Numbered from the stretch's first letter, positions 1 through 9,293 are shown. The stretch is 54,716 bases of DNA from CAVVVS01 sp963751355 (GCA_963751355.1 CAVVVS010000109.1:1-54716); one strand, 5' to 3'. A program made the numbers and translations. Notes: generated by a model not told the origin, from the sequence alone.

Positions 1-1281
1 TTCCGATGAAGTGGACGACATAGAAGCGGCAAAAATCGCTGCAAGAACTAATCCCACTAATCCTGCAGGTAAATATGTTATTACGAATGTGAGAAAAATG
101 TAGTTAATATCACTCCTATCCGAGGCAGGATCATTCTGGTGGATTAAATTTACCGCAGATTCTCTTATCACTTTTATTCGTGATCGTGACAAATCGATAT
201 TCTTTTCAATTTGAGTTTCTCTCGATTTGTTTTTGTCGTGCATTGCAGAAACTAACTGATTTAATTGTACCTTCTTATCTCTGAATAATTGTTGATATTT
301 AGAATCAAGCTGCTCATAGGTTTGAGCTTGCGAACTTTGTTTTATTTTTGCCGTTTCAACAGGATTGAAGAATAATGGCGGAGTAGTAAATTGGTAGAAA
401 ACAAATAACATCGCACCGAAGAATAATATTGTAAACTGCATGGGAATTTTCACTACACCGTTAAACAGTAACCCGAGCCGGCTTTGCTTAACCGATTCCC
501 CGGTTAGATATCTTTGAACCTGAGATTGGTCCGTACCAAAGTAGGAAAGCTGCAGAAATAATCCGCCGATTATTCCCGACCAGATACTGTATTTATTATC
601 TAAATTAAATGACAAATCAATGGCATTTAACTTTCCGAGTTTTCCCGCAACTTTCATGGAATCTAAAAATGAAATATTGTTCGGCAGAAGATGGATGATC
701 ATATAAAATGCAGCAAACATGCCAATAGTTATAATTATCATTTGGTGAAATTGAGTCCATCCAACAGCTTTTGAACCCCCGGTTGTTGTATAAATGATAA
801 CCAGCAATCCTATTACTAAATTCGTCAAATAAATATTCCAGCCCAGCAAAACGGATAAGATTATTGACGGGGCGTAAATTGTAAGTCCCGCTGCCAATCC
901 TCTTTGAATTAAAAACAGGAATGCGGCAAGTGCTCTTGTTTTAAGATCGAATTTAGATTCAAGATATTCATAAGCGGTATAAACTTTTAATTTGTGATAA
1001 ACCGGAACTGCCGTAACAGAGAGAATTACCATAGCGATAGGTAAACCCAGATAGAACTGGACAAATCGCATGCCGTCCACGTAGGCTTGTCCCGGAGTTG
1101 ATAGAAATGTAATAGCGCTCGCCTGAGTTGCCATGATAGAAAGGGCAATCGTATACCATTTCATATCATTGTTTGAAAGCAGATAACCTTTAATGTCTTT
1201 ACTGCCGCGTCCTTTAATTATTCCGTAAACAACAATAAAAACTAAAGAACCAACCAGTACTAGCCAGTCGAGTGTTCTCAT
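1..1281 (-). CDS. Sodium:solute symporter (SSS family), 3' end beyond window
   Basis: The reverse strand reads open from an ATG at 1281 to the window edge (427 codons, no stop), so the C-terminus is missing. The protein starts MRTLDWLVLVGSLVFIVVYG and has repeated hydrophobic helices typical of the SSS/SLC5 fold. The stretch SIMATQASAITFLSTPGQAY matches the conserved helix-1/2 region of the family, and TDQSQVQRYLTGES is the usual conserved segment near helix 6-7. A charged insert of about 80 residues rich in Lys, Gln and Arg (about residues 315-395) precedes the last visible helix, as in some bacterial SSS proteins. It should drive solute uptake with Na+ at the inner membrane; the substrate cannot be told from the sequence. 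The start overlaps the stop of the small gene upstream (ATGA), which implies translational coupling. Confidence 0.88.
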   Translation of the reverse strand, partial: MRTLDWLVLVGSLVFIVVYGIIKGRGSKDIKGYLLSNNDMKWYTIALSIMATQASAITFLSTPGQAYVDGMRFVQFYLGLPIAMVILSVTAVPVYHKLKVYTAYEYLESKFDLKTRALAAFLFLIQRGLAAGLTIYAPSIILSVLLGWNIYLTNLVIGLLVIIYTTTGGSKAVGWTQFHQMIIITIGMFAAFYMIIHLLPNNISFLDSMKVAGKLGKLNAIDLSFNLDNKYSIWSGIIGGLFLQLSYFGTDQSQVQRYLTGESVKQSRLGLLFNGVVKIPMQFTILFFGAMLFVFYQFTTPPLFFNPVETAKIKQSSQAQTYEQLDSKYQQLFRDKKVQLNQLVSAMHDKNKSRETQIEKNIDLSRSRIKVIRESAVNLIHQNDPASDRSDINYIFLTFVITYLPAGLVGLVLAAIFAASMSSTSSE

Positions 1282-1421
1282 TCAAAAATTTTTGTGAATA
1301 TATAAAATAAAATTATTAGAAAGACTAGATTTCCAATGACAAGTAAATACCAGCCCTTCCATGATTTGAATAAAGGGGGATTTTCATCGATCTCTTTTTT
1401 ATTATTTTTTTTAAGAGTCAT
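1278..1421 (-). CDS. 47-residue single-helix membrane protein coupled to the symporter
   Basis: This short reading frame runs from an ATG at 1421 to a TGA at 1280-1278. The product begins MTLKKNNKKEIDENPPLFKS, a charged N-terminus, followed by one strongly hydrophobic helix (about residues 24-42: WYLLVIGNLVFLIILFYIF) and a short tail. The stop overlaps the start of the symporter gene by four bases (ATGA). The overlap, the Lys-rich cytoplasmic-looking N-terminus and the single helix suggest an accessory subunit of the symporter, in the manner of small partners such as YhdT beside PanF. I know no family for this exact protein. The alternative is a chance frame, but the overlap and amphipathic layout make that less likely. 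Confidence 0.6.
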   Translation of the reverse strand: MTLKKNNKKEIDENPPLFKSWKGWYLLVIGNLVFLIILFYIFTKIFE

Positions 1422-1613
1422 CCGGCGACATTAATTTTTTGATCATATTAATCAAGGATCGAACATTCCGTTAAACATAATTCCGAACAAAGATGTTATA
1501 TATTCAAAATGTTTCTGTATTAATTCAAAAAAGCAAAGGCATCCAAATAAAAAATATACGGTCTGAAAAATTGCTTGATATCATAAGTGAATATATAAAA
1601 TATCGAGAAAAAC

Positions 1614-4124
1614 TCAATTTACTTGTCTGCCTGTAACACCCGCAGAAATAAGATTAACAAATATACGGAACGCACCCGGTACACCGGCGGGTAATTCTCT
1701 GAACCAATCATATCCCGTATAAATGTATACTCCTTTTCCGTAATGAGTGTACAACAATCCTCCTTCAAGAGGTTTTTCCCCTGGGTCATGACATGATATT
1801 ACAGTCTTATAATGTGAATCCCATTTATCAGGGAAATATACTCCGCGTTCTTGTATCCAGTTATCAAAATCTTCTTCGGTTATTTTATTAGGAAAATTGA
1901 GCAGGGGACTTTGTGAATCAAGAAATTTTACCGGAGCTTCCTCTACAGTCACTCTTTTCTTCGAAATATGGAATGGATACGGTCCGATTTTATCAGTTAC
2001 AAGATCGAAATTTTTGTTATATTGCACGACAAGCGTACCGCCTTCTTTAACATAATTTAATAATTTGGGCTCAACCAACGTCATATTCTTATTAGTATTA
2101 TACAACCGGATTCCTGTGATTATTGCATCGAAGCGGGAAAGGTTGTCATTCAACAAGTTATTGTCATTCAGCATTGTAACTTTGTAGCCGAGTTCTTCAA
2201 GTGCTTCGGGAATTTTATCTCCCGGTCCCATTATATACCCGATATTATTGATTACTTTGGAAATGTTCAACCGGATTACTTTTGCCTTTGCATCCGGAAA
2301 TACTGTTTGAATGGGGAAGTATGAGTGATTAATTGTAACCATCCCACGTCTAATTATTTTGTTACCAATAGAAACTTCTGCATGAATAATTCCTTCGGAT
2401 TTTTTTGCCGGAGGTGTAACGGTAAAAGAAATGGATTTTTCATCGCCTCTATTTTTTATATCAAATGGTATATCTTGGGGAACCGATTTCCAGCCTTCAG
2501 GAAGAATTAATTTTGCTTTCCCGGAAACATTGTCTGCATTTGCTGTTAAAATTAATCCTACTTTACGTGGTGTACTGTTTGGGAACACATAAACTTTATT
2601 CTCTAAGTTTATAGCAACCTCGGGAGCAATAGCGATGGGTCTGTATTCTGCACCTTTCACCGGATCTGTCCATCGGTATTCCACCGGTACCTTAAATTTT
2701 AGCAGTTGTTCGCCGGCGGCAATTACTACATCAGCGGTAAGAGCAGGTGCATTTACTGCATTACCAATCAACTGCTGATTATCAACTACATAACAGCCTT
2801 TTTCGGAAGGTTTGCGTAGCCAATAAGGTTGTGAATACTTCGTATGATTTGGAATTTTTATTGTAGAATTTATTGTGATTAAATTTTCGTAATTTAATTC
2901 CTCATTCAAAACTTTTGGATTAGTGTCATATGTTAATGAAACTTTTTTTAATGTAAATGGAAATTTGCTCCGGTTAACTATTGAGGTCGAAATCGTTAGA
3001 TCTTTTCCTGGCGAAACTGAATGCTCCGACGCAGATGCCTGTATTAACATTCCTGAACATGAACGTACAACATTCAGTAGTTCTTTTTCTTTGATGTGTA
3101 CCCAATAGTTATCTTTAATCTTATTCATTTCCGCATAAACGTTCAAAAGTAAAGGAATTATTACAGATGGGTTCTCCGGATTAAATTCTTTATCGGCTTT
3201 TTTCAATAACATGCTTATCTTTTTGCCCCCTGCAACTCTGCTCCAGGTTAAATTAACTCCATCAAATAAACTTTTATTTGCCGGTTTGCCTGCAATCGGT
3301 TCAAAGTAGTTTATGGATTCTCCATAGCGTGCCGAAGAACCAAATCCCTGGCTTTTATGCATGCTCCGGGCTTTCGCGGCGATCTCGGTATATGACTCTC
3401 CCAATAATGGATTGTAAACACCTATGTCAACCTTAAGAAGTTTCTTTAAATTTTCTCCCCGCTTTTTTAAGATTGGAAGCCAGGCATTCCATAAAATTCT
3501 TTTAGGCTGCCATGGTCGAACATATTTCAGTTGTTCAGGAAATTTTGTTGAATCACCGGCTATTTTAAATGCTTCTGCAGCTAATATTTCCGAAGCTGTA
3601 TGGTTACCGTGCCCCCCTTCGCCTGTGCCCGGGAACCTTGTTATTATTACATCAGGCTTAAATTTTCTAATTACCCAAACAACATCGGATAAAATTTTAT
3701 TCCTTCCCCAAATTTGCATCGTTTCTTTTCCCGATTTTGAATATCCAAAATCGATGGCACGACTGAAGAATTGTTTTGCTCCGTCAATTCTTCTTGCGGC
3801 TAGTAATTCCTGCGTCCTTAAAACTCCTAACATCGGTCCCTGTTCTGTTCCGACCAAATTTTGTCCGCCGTCTCCACGGGTTAGAGACAAATAACCTGTC
3901 CTTAGCAGTTTACCTTTTGAGAAATATGCAAGCAGTGCCGTATTTTCATCGTCCGGGTGGGCTGCTACGTAGAGTACACTCCCGAGTATATTTAATTTTT
4001 CGATTGCTAATTTTAACTCCGATGAATTTAGTACTTTATCGGGCTGAGGGAATATAGTGGAAATGTTAAATATCAGAATTGAAAAAAAAAGAAATAGACT
4101 AGTTGAAAGTTTAGACCTTTTCAT
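1614..4124 (-). CDS. Secreted PIG-L family deacetylase with C-terminal ThuA/GATase-like region
   Basis: The protein has 836 residues and starts with a signal peptide (about residues 1-27, ending FPQ). The catalytic domain carries the PIG-L/LmbE zinc motif AHPDDE at residues 55-60 and the second ligand region GHGNHTA at 171-177 (probable zinc ligand His175). These enzymes remove acetyl groups from N-acetylglucosamine-type substrates. Residues from about 360 to 650 look like beta-rich sandwich modules, as in bacterial extracellular enzymes. The last about 190 residues (RFDAIITGIRLYN, YVKEGGTLVVQYN, GKGVYIYTGYDW) resemble a ThuA or class I glutamine-amidotransferase-like fold. Simple PIG-L enzymes have 220-300 residues, so this is the large multi-domain secreted type common in Bacteroidota. 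The substrate is unknown; the neighbours do not define a pathway. Confidence 0.85.
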   Translation of the reverse strand: MKRSKLSTSLFLFFSILIFNISTIFPQPDKVLNSSELKLAIEKLNILGSVLYVAAHPDDENTALLAYFSKGKLLRTGYLSLTRGDGGQNLVGTEQGPMLGVLRTQELLAARRIDGAKQFFSRAIDFGYSKSGKETMQIWGRNKILSDVVWVIRKFKPDVIITRFPGTGEGGHGNHTASEILAAEAFKIAGDSTKFPEQLKYVRPWQPKRILWNAWLPILKKRGENLKKLLKVDIGVYNPLLGESYTEIAAKARSMHKSQGFGSSARYGESINYFEPIAGKPANKSLFDGVNLTWSRVAGGKKISMLLKKADKEFNPENPSVIIPLLLNVYAEMNKIKDNYWVHIKEKELLNVVRSCSGMLIQASASEHSVSPGKDLTISTSIVNRSKFPFTLKKVSLTYDTNPKVLNEELNYENLITINSTIKIPNHTKYSQPYWLRKPSEKGCYVVDNQQLIGNAVNAPALTADVVIAAGEQLLKFKVPVEYRWTDPVKGAEYRPIAIAPEVAINLENKVYVFPNSTPRKVGLILTANADNVSGKAKLILPEGWKSVPQDIPFDIKNRGDEKSISFTVTPPAKKSEGIIHAEVSIGNKIIRRGMVTINHSYFPIQTVFPDAKAKVIRLNISKVINNIGYIMGPGDKIPEALEELGYKVTMLNDNNLLNDNLSRFDAIITGIRLYNTNKNMTLVEPKLLNYVKEGGTLVVQYNKNFDLVTDKIGPYPFHISKKRVTVEEAPVKFLDSQSPLLNFPNKITEEDFDNWIQERGVYFPDKWDSHYKTVISCHDPGEKPLEGGLLYTHYGKGVYIYTGYDWFRELPAGVPGAFRIFVNLISAGVTGRQVN

Positions 4125-4594
4125 AATAGTAACTCAATATGGATGTTAAAATTTTTAAGCCTTTTGAAGAGGAACACTATAACCGGAATCAATGTTGCAA
4201 TTTAAAATAATAAAATCAAACAATTTATAATCTCAACATTAATTTATAAATCATGTTATTTGAATCACGTGCCGGGCATTTTATGAGGGTGTAATCCAGG
4301 TATCCGAAATTGGTAAAATTAACCTTAAATAAGTAGTTTGATTTTTTTATATTTAACATGGTTAATAAAACAATTATTTTATTCGTTAGTATTTTTACTA
4401 ATAACAAAAAAAATTTGTATAAAAACTGAATATTTGAAGTCCTTTTTCTTTAGAAAATTATTTATGAATAACAATAAGATAATAGTAAAACTAGAAAAAG
4501 ATTTAATGAAGTGTGCTGCTTATAAAATTACATTTTCCGTATAGTGCTATCAGTTAGAATTGATACCTGATTAAAATTAAAATAAATTTACAAA
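4125..4594. other. 470-bp AT-rich intergenic region between divergent genes
   Basis: This gap separates the minus-strand PIG-L gene from the plus-strand kdsA gene, so promoters for both should lie here. It is very AT-rich. A short hairpin (GTTAGT, then T-rich loop, then ACTAA) lies near 4385-4405. The open frames here are short and low in complexity, and I do not accept any as a gene. Confidence 0.5.
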
Positions 4595-5407
4595 ATGATC
4601 AAAATTAATTCAGTTCAGATTGGCGAGAATAAACCTTTTGTTCTTATAGCAGGCCCATGCGTAGTGGAAAATGAAAAGATGGTTCATGAAACTGCCGGAC
4701 GGATAAAAGAAATAACTGAAAAACTAGGTATACAATATATATTTAAGTCCAGTTATCGAAAAGCTAACCGTACGAGTGTCGATTCATTTACCGGGATCGG
4801 AGATGAAGAAGCGTTAGCGATTTTAGGCGGTGTAAAAGATAAATTCGGAATACCTTTATTGACTGATATTCATACAGCGGAAGAAGCAAATATCGCATCT
4901 GAAGTAGTCGATATTCTACAGATCCCTGCTTTCTTATGCCGTCAAACTGATTTATTAATTGCTGCGGGGAAAACTGGTAAAGTTGTAAACATTAAAAAAG
5001 GTCAATTCCTTGCACCTGAAGATATGAAGTTTGCTGCTGATAAAGTAGCTGCGTCAGGTAATAAAAATATAATGTTAACCGAACGAGGAACAACATTCGG
5101 GTACCATAATTTAATAGTTGATATGCGCTCTTTACTAGTAATGAGGGAACTTGGTTATCCTGTTGTTATGGATGCGACACACTCGGTTCAGCTTCCAAGT
5201 AAAGGTAATATCACCGGGGGACAGCCTAAGTTTATTAAACCGCTTGCACGTGCCGCCGCCGCCGCAGGTATTGATGCTTTATTCCTGGAAGTTCACCCTG
5301 ATCCAGCTAAGGCTCTTAGTGATGCAGCAAGCCAGCTTCCTTTAAGAGAGTTAGAAGAGTTATTAATCGACATAAAAGAAATTGATAGAATAGTAAAGAA
5401 GTATTAA
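4595..5407 (+). CDS. kdsA: 3-deoxy-8-phosphooctulonate (Kdo-8-P) synthase
   Basis: It condenses phosphoenolpyruvate with arabinose-5-phosphate to Kdo-8-phosphate, the first committed step of the inner-core LPS sugar Kdo, in the cytoplasm. The protein has 270 residues, close to the family's usual 265-285. Family motifs are all present: AGPCVVEN (residues 19-26), FKSSYRKANRTS, LTERGTTFGYHNLIVDMR and DATHSVQLPS. Cys22 in AGPC is the metal-ligand position of the metal-dependent class (Aquifex type), where the E. coli type has Asn. It heads the envelope block, with kdsD, which makes its substrate arabinose-5-phosphate, two genes downstream. The ATG start gives a full-length N-terminus and no clear ribosome binding site is seen. 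Confidence 0.96.
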   Translation: MIKINSVQIGENKPFVLIAGPCVVENEKMVHETAGRIKEITEKLGIQYIFKSSYRKANRTSVDSFTGIGDEEALAILGGVKDKFGIPLLTDIHTAEEANIASEVVDILQIPAFLCRQTDLLIAAGKTGKVVNIKKGQFLAPEDMKFAADKVAASGNKNIMLTERGTTFGYHNLIVDMRSLLVMRELGYPVVMDATHSVQLPSKGNITGGQPKFIKPLARAAAAAGIDALFLEVHPDPAKALSDAASQLPLRELEELLIDIKEIDRIVKKY

Positions 5408-5529
5408 TAAAATCATTGTTTTTGTTGCTTTGCTGAAACCGGTGTATCTCAACGCTAATTTCAAAATTTTGAGTTTTGTGATAATGATACTTTTTATATA
5501 GAGTATAAGCCTAAATTTTAATATTGAAC

Positions 5530-6309
5530 ATGGAACCGGATAAACTAAATAATAACAACGGAAAATATAAATTTCCTAGGAAATTAGATCAGAGGGAAAA
5601 AGAAATTCTTTTTGAAATACTTCCGGCAGATAAACCAGGATATAAATTATACCGTGATAAAATTGAAAATTTGGATGTTATTGGCTCCGGTAAATTTGGA
5701 GACCGTAATTTGATCCTCGGTTTAAGTGAGAACAAAGGCAATATACCTCAATCATCTGCTCCTATTTTTGCCGCGGGTACTGTATTTTTTAAAGAAACAG
5801 AAGTTATAGTTAGCATTCATGAAGAGGTTGACGGCATTGTTGAAATCGATATATCTCCGGATGATGCAAATGCTTTTTTAGGTAAATTGACCAAAATAGG
5901 AATGCGGAGTTACTCCGACTGGATTCCGGGTTATAGTGCTCCTTACGATAATTCAGAATTGCGTGAAATAAAAATAACACAAAACAAGTATTTGTTAGCA
6001 ATCGCGCCAAAGCATCAAAAATTATGGTTGTATGATTATGATAGCGAGGTTAATCATTTAATACCCGTTAGTAATTTTTATAATAGTTTAATGCTTGTAA
6101 AAGGAATCAGGGACAGCAAAATTGCTCTAAATCCTAATTCTTTATTCCCGAATCTTAGTAAATATTCCGATGATGATCTGGTTACTGCATTCTTATCATA
6201 CAATAAATATTTAAGAAAATTTGATATCGATTATTCATTGTTTCGTGAACCCAAGAAAGAAAAAAAGAAAACAGGATTTTTAAATATATTTCATAAGGTA
6301 AAAAATTGA
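5530..6309 (+). CDS. Unrecognised cytosolic protein in the Kdo/LPS block
   Basis: The product is about 259 residues, from the ATG at 5530; a TTG two codons earlier (5524) would also be in frame. I do not recognise a family. It has no signal peptide and no membrane helix. The N-terminal half is charged (DQREKEILFEILPADKPGYK), the centre has a small hydrophobic/Gly patch (SSAPIFAAGTVFF, about 77-90), and the last 20 residues are very Lys-rich (EPKKEKKKTGFL). It lacks the DxDxT motif of a HAD phosphatase, so it is not the Kdo-8-P phosphatase KdsC that sits in this context in E. coli. Its stop overlaps the TTG start of kdsD, so the two are probably cotranscribed and coupled. A role in Kdo/LPS synthesis or its control is inference from position only. 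Confidence 0.75.
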   Translation: MEPDKLNNNNGKYKFPRKLDQREKEILFEILPADKPGYKLYRDKIENLDVIGSGKFGDRNLILGLSENKGNIPQSSAPIFAAGTVFFKETEVIVSIHEEVDGIVEIDISPDDANAFLGKLTKIGMRSYSDWIPGYSAPYDNSELREIKITQNKYLLAIAPKHQKLWLYDYDSEVNHLIPVSNFYNSLMLVKGIRDSKIALNPNSLFPNLSKYSDDDLVTAFLSYNKYLRKFDIDYSLFREPKKEKKKTGFLNIFHKVKN

Positions 6310-7283
6310 CTGACAAAGAAATTATAGAAAGAGGCAAACAGGTAATACGTATCGAAGCCGGTGCCGTCGCAGATCTTGAAGACAGCATTGATGATGAATT
6401 TGTTAAAGCAGTGAATGTAATATATAATTCAAAAGGCAGAGTGGTATTAACCGGTATGGGTAAGTCCGGTTTGGTAGCAAGAAAAATAGTTGCAACATTA
6501 AATTCAACCGGAACAGCCGCTATTTACCTGCACCCGACCGATGCTCTTCATGGTGACCTGGGAATGGTAAGGCAGGAGGATGTGGTAATATTAATTTCAA
6601 AGAGCGGTCATACCGAAGAGGTTATGAATCTGCTCCCATTATTAAAACGTTTGAATGTGACTTTGATATCAATGTCCGGTGATTCGAAATCGAAGCTGAG
6701 TTCTGAATGTGATATATTTTTAAACATTAGTGTAAAAGAAGAAGCCTGCCCTCATGATCTCGCTCCCACTTCTTCAACTACCGCAACAATGGCAATGGGC
6801 GATGCCTTGTCAATGGCGTTATTGCAAAAAAGAAATTTTACATCGGAAGATTTTGCTTTCCTTCATCCTGGCGGAAGTTTAGGGAAAAGACTCTCTCTTA
6901 AAATTAAAGAAATTATGATTAAAGGTGATGCCGTTCCTGTCGTTAAAGAAGATGCTTCTATAAAAGACGTGATTTTTGAAATTACCTCTAAACGATTGGG
7001 AACTACAAGCGTTGTCGATAAAGATGGAAATTTAACCGGCATTATTACGGATGGTGATTTACGACGGCTGCTGGAAAGGACGTTGGATATCAAAGATCTA
7101 ACGGCTAAAGATATTATGAGCTGTAATCCTAAAGTTGCAAATCAAGATTATCTAGCCTCTTTTGCTTTGCAGCAGCTTGAGAACCATAAAATTACCTCGT
7201 TAATTATCCAAGACGGGACCAAAAAGCCAATCGGGATAGTTCATTTACATGATTTGATTAATCTTGGACTTCGCCAGAGATGA
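6306..7283 (+). CDS. kdsD: Arabinose-5-phosphate isomerase (SIS + tandem CBS)
   Basis: It converts ribulose-5-phosphate to arabinose-5-phosphate, the sugar substrate for KdsA. The 325 residues match the family's usual length. The SIS domain has GMGKSG (50-55), the STGT...LHGDLGMV stretch (68-88) and SKSGHTEEV (99-107); the FLHPGGSLGKRL motif (186-195) follows, and two CBS domains fill residues 203-325. The start is TTG at 6306, overlapping the previous stop (TTGA); no in-frame ATG exists before the conserved SIS core, and this start aligns with the E. coli protein N-terminus. The stop overlaps the lptC start (ATGA), so this is a tightly packed operon. Confidence 0.95.
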   Translation: MTDKEIIERGKQVIRIEAGAVADLEDSIDDEFVKAVNVIYNSKGRVVLTGMGKSGLVARKIVATLNSTGTAAIYLHPTDALHGDLGMVRQEDVVILISKSGHTEEVMNLLPLLKRLNVTLISMSGDSKSKLSSECDIFLNISVKEEACPHDLAPTSSTTATMAMGDALSMALLQKRNFTSEDFAFLHPGGSLGKRLSLKIKEIMIKGDAVPVVKEDASIKDVIFEITSKRLGTTSVVDKDGNLTGIITDGDLRRLLERTLDIKDLTAKDIMSCNPKVANQDYLASFALQQLENHKITSLIIQDGTKKPIGIVHLHDLINLGLRQR

Positions 7284-7825
7284 AGATTTTAACCGTTTTT
7301 TTAATCTTTTTATCATTTGCAGGCTGTGGTGAAAATAAAGTAAATCCCTCAATTAATCATTCATTAAATGATAAAGAAATTCCTGCCCAGGAAAGCTGGA
7401 ACTCCGTTGTAATCTTTTCGGATTCGGGTAAAACTATGGCGGTACTGCATGCGGGACACTTAATGATGTTTTCTAAATCCCAAGAAACTTTATTGGACAG
7501 TAATATCCAGGTCGATTTTTATAATGATCAGAAAGTAAAGACTACCACCTTAACTGCAAAAAAAGGACGGGTAAACGATGATACTAAAAATTTGTACGCA
7601 ATCGACAGCGTTGTTGCCGTTAGTGACAGCGGGGTAGTGTTGAAAACACAAGAATTAATGTGGAATAATAAAACCGAAAAAATAGAAACCGATAAATTTG
7701 TTACTATAACATCTCCCAAAGAAAAAATTCAAGGTTACGGATTTAAATCTGATCAGAATTTGAGAAACTATACTATATATCATATAACTTACATCACAAA
7801 GATGGATACCGCTAAAAATAAATGA
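7280..7825 (+). CDS. lptC: LPS export protein LptC-like lipoprotein
   Basis: The protein has 181 residues with a short signal and a lipobox ending at Cys16 (LSFAGC), so it is a predicted lipoprotein, whereas E. coli LptC is held by a membrane helix. The rest is beta-rich with the LptC/OstA-like pattern of short strands (VQVDFYND, TTLTAKKGRVNDDTKNLYA, VVLKTQELMWNNKTEKIETDK). LptC links the inner-membrane LptBFG exporter to the periplasmic bridge. It starts inside the kdsD stop codon (ATGA) and is followed by the OstA-like gene, the same order as kdsD-(kdsC)-lptC-lptA-lptB in E. coli. The assignment rests on fold pattern plus context; sequence conservation in this family is low. Confidence 0.85.
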   Translation: MKILTVFLIFLSFAGCGENKVNPSINHSLNDKEIPAQESWNSVVIFSDSGKTMAVLHAGHLMMFSKSQETLLDSNIQVDFYNDQKVKTTTLTAKKGRVNDDTKNLYAIDSVVAVSDSGVVLKTQELMWNNKTEKIETDKFVTITSPKEKIQGYGFKSDQNLRNYTIYHITYITKMDTAKNK

Positions 7826-7868
7826 CTCATTTTTCATCTAAATAACAGTTGAAATATATTACTACTTC

Positions 7869-9293
7869 ATGAATAAAATAATTTCTCTTTTAATAATTTT
7901 TCTCTTGTCTTTTGCAGGAGTTGTAGCTGCCCAGCAAAAGACAAATTATATTACTGTAGTCGGTGAAAAAATGGAGGGGAAAACAATAAACGGACAAAGT
8001 ATAAGGGAGGTAATTGGTCATGTAGTCCTGACACAGGGCAATGTTAGGATAACTTGTGAAAAAGCAATTCAGTACTTATCCAGTAACGATGCGGAACTAA
8101 CCGGAAATGTAATAGCTAAACAAGACAGTTTGACAATCACCACCGAGCACGGATTTTATTACGGCAACGAAAGGAGAGCAAAAAGCGATGTACCGGTTAA
8201 GCTTAATGATAAAAAAGTAATACTTACTGCTGATTCCGGCAATTATTTTTTTGATCAGGACAAAGCTGTATTCCGGCATAATGTAAAAATGTATGATACT
8301 ACAACAACTCTAACCTCAAATTCACTAACATATTTTAAGGCTTTGAATAAAGCCGTAGCAGTCGGTGATGTGAAGATACTTGATAAGGACAATATTATTG
8401 AAGCCGATAGTTTGATCCATTTTAGAGAGACTCAAATTAGCTACGCCAATCGAAATGTGAAAATAACCAATCTTCACAATCACGTGATTATATACGGAAA
8501 TCACCTGGAGGATTATCCTAAAAAATCGTACACTTTAATCAATCGTAATCCTCTATTTGTACAAATAGATACATCCTATGTCCGAGCAATTGATACTCTG
8601 GCAAGTTCTATAAACATTGATTCAACGATGCAGATAGATACTTTAATTATTTCTGCAGAAGTTATGCAGGCGTGGCGCGATACTATGAACTTATTTCAGG
8701 CTACGGATTCTGTCGAGATTGTCAGAGGAGCTTTTGCATCTAAAAATGATTTTGCAGTTTATTATAAAAATAAAGGTAAGATAATTACCAAAAAAATCAA
8801 ACGTGAAGCAAGACAACCTATTATTTGGAATTCGAATTCACAATTAACCGGGGATTCAATAAGTATTTTTTTGCAAAATAACAGAATTCAAAGGCTTGAA
8901 GTTTATAGGAAAGCATTCTTGCTCTCTCAAAACAATTTGTACAAAGACCGCTTCGATCAAATGTCTGGTTCAAAAGTGATAATGCATTTCTCCGGTGGAG
9001 AACTTTCCCAGACTGATGTTTACGGAGGTATCCATAGCATTTATTACATGTATGAAGATAGCACTGCTAACGGATTAATAAAATCTTCGGCTCAAACAAT
9101 AAAAATAAAATTTGTGAATAGAAGGGTGAATGCGGTAAAATTATACGGCTCGCCAACAAGCGAATTTTACCCGGAAAATAAAGTTGCAGGGAAAGAATTA
9201 TCCTTTACCCTTCCGCAATATGTTTTTTATAAAAATAGACCGACCAGAGAACAATTATTAAAAAAATTATCATTATTTATGAGTCTAAAATAA
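7869..9293 (+). CDS. LptA/OstA-like periplasmic LPS transport protein (long form)
   Basis: The 474-residue protein has a signal peptide (about residues 1-21, ending VVAAQ). The N-terminal 160 residues show the OstA-like repeats of LptA (VIGHVVLTQGNVRITCEKAIQ, DAELTGNVIAKQDSLTITTEHG, YFFDQDKAVFRHNVKMYD, LTSNSLTYF), each a strand-turn-strand with D or N at the turns. It is much longer than E. coli LptA (about 185 residues); long OstA-like proteins are usual in Bacteroidota. It probably forms the beta-jellyroll bridge that carries LPS through the periplasm. It lies between lptC and lptB. An LptD-type barrel is less likely, because the C-terminus (KKLSLFMSLK) is not a typical barrel end and the protein is short for LptD. 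Confidence 0.85.
   Translation: MNKIISLLIIFLLSFAGVVAAQQKTNYITVVGEKMEGKTINGQSIREVIGHVVLTQGNVRITCEKAIQYLSSNDAELTGNVIAKQDSLTITTEHGFYYGNERRAKSDVPVKLNDKKVILTADSGNYFFDQDKAVFRHNVKMYDTTTTLTSNSLTYFKALNKAVAVGDVKILDKDNIIEADSLIHFRETQISYANRNVKITNLHNHVIIYGNHLEDYPKKSYTLINRNPLFVQIDTSYVRAIDTLASSINIDSTMQIDTLIISAEVMQAWRDTMNLFQATDSVEIVRGAFASKNDFAVYYKNKGKIITKKIKREARQPIIWNSNSQLTGDSISIFLQNNRIQRLEVYRKAFLLSQNNLYKDRFDQMSGSKVIMHFSGGELSQTDVYGGIHSIYYMYEDSTANGLIKSSAQTIKIKFVNRRVNAVKLYGSPTSEFYPENKVAGKELSFTLPQYVFYKNRPTREQLLKKLSLFMSLK

Noticed and set aside
3424..3894. 156-codon plus-strand open frame inside the PIG-L gene
   Set aside because: It is antisense to a gene with clear family motifs, has no recognisable domain, and its composition mirrors the opposite strand.
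4338..4544. 68-codon plus-strand frame in the gap before kdsA
   Set aside because: Low-complexity, Lys/Ile/Phe-rich sequence from AT-rich DNA, no ribosome site and no known domain.
5530..6309. Possibility that the unknown gene is kdsC
   Set aside because: No HAD phosphatase motifs (DxDxT, lysine motif, final DD) are visible and the length is wrong.
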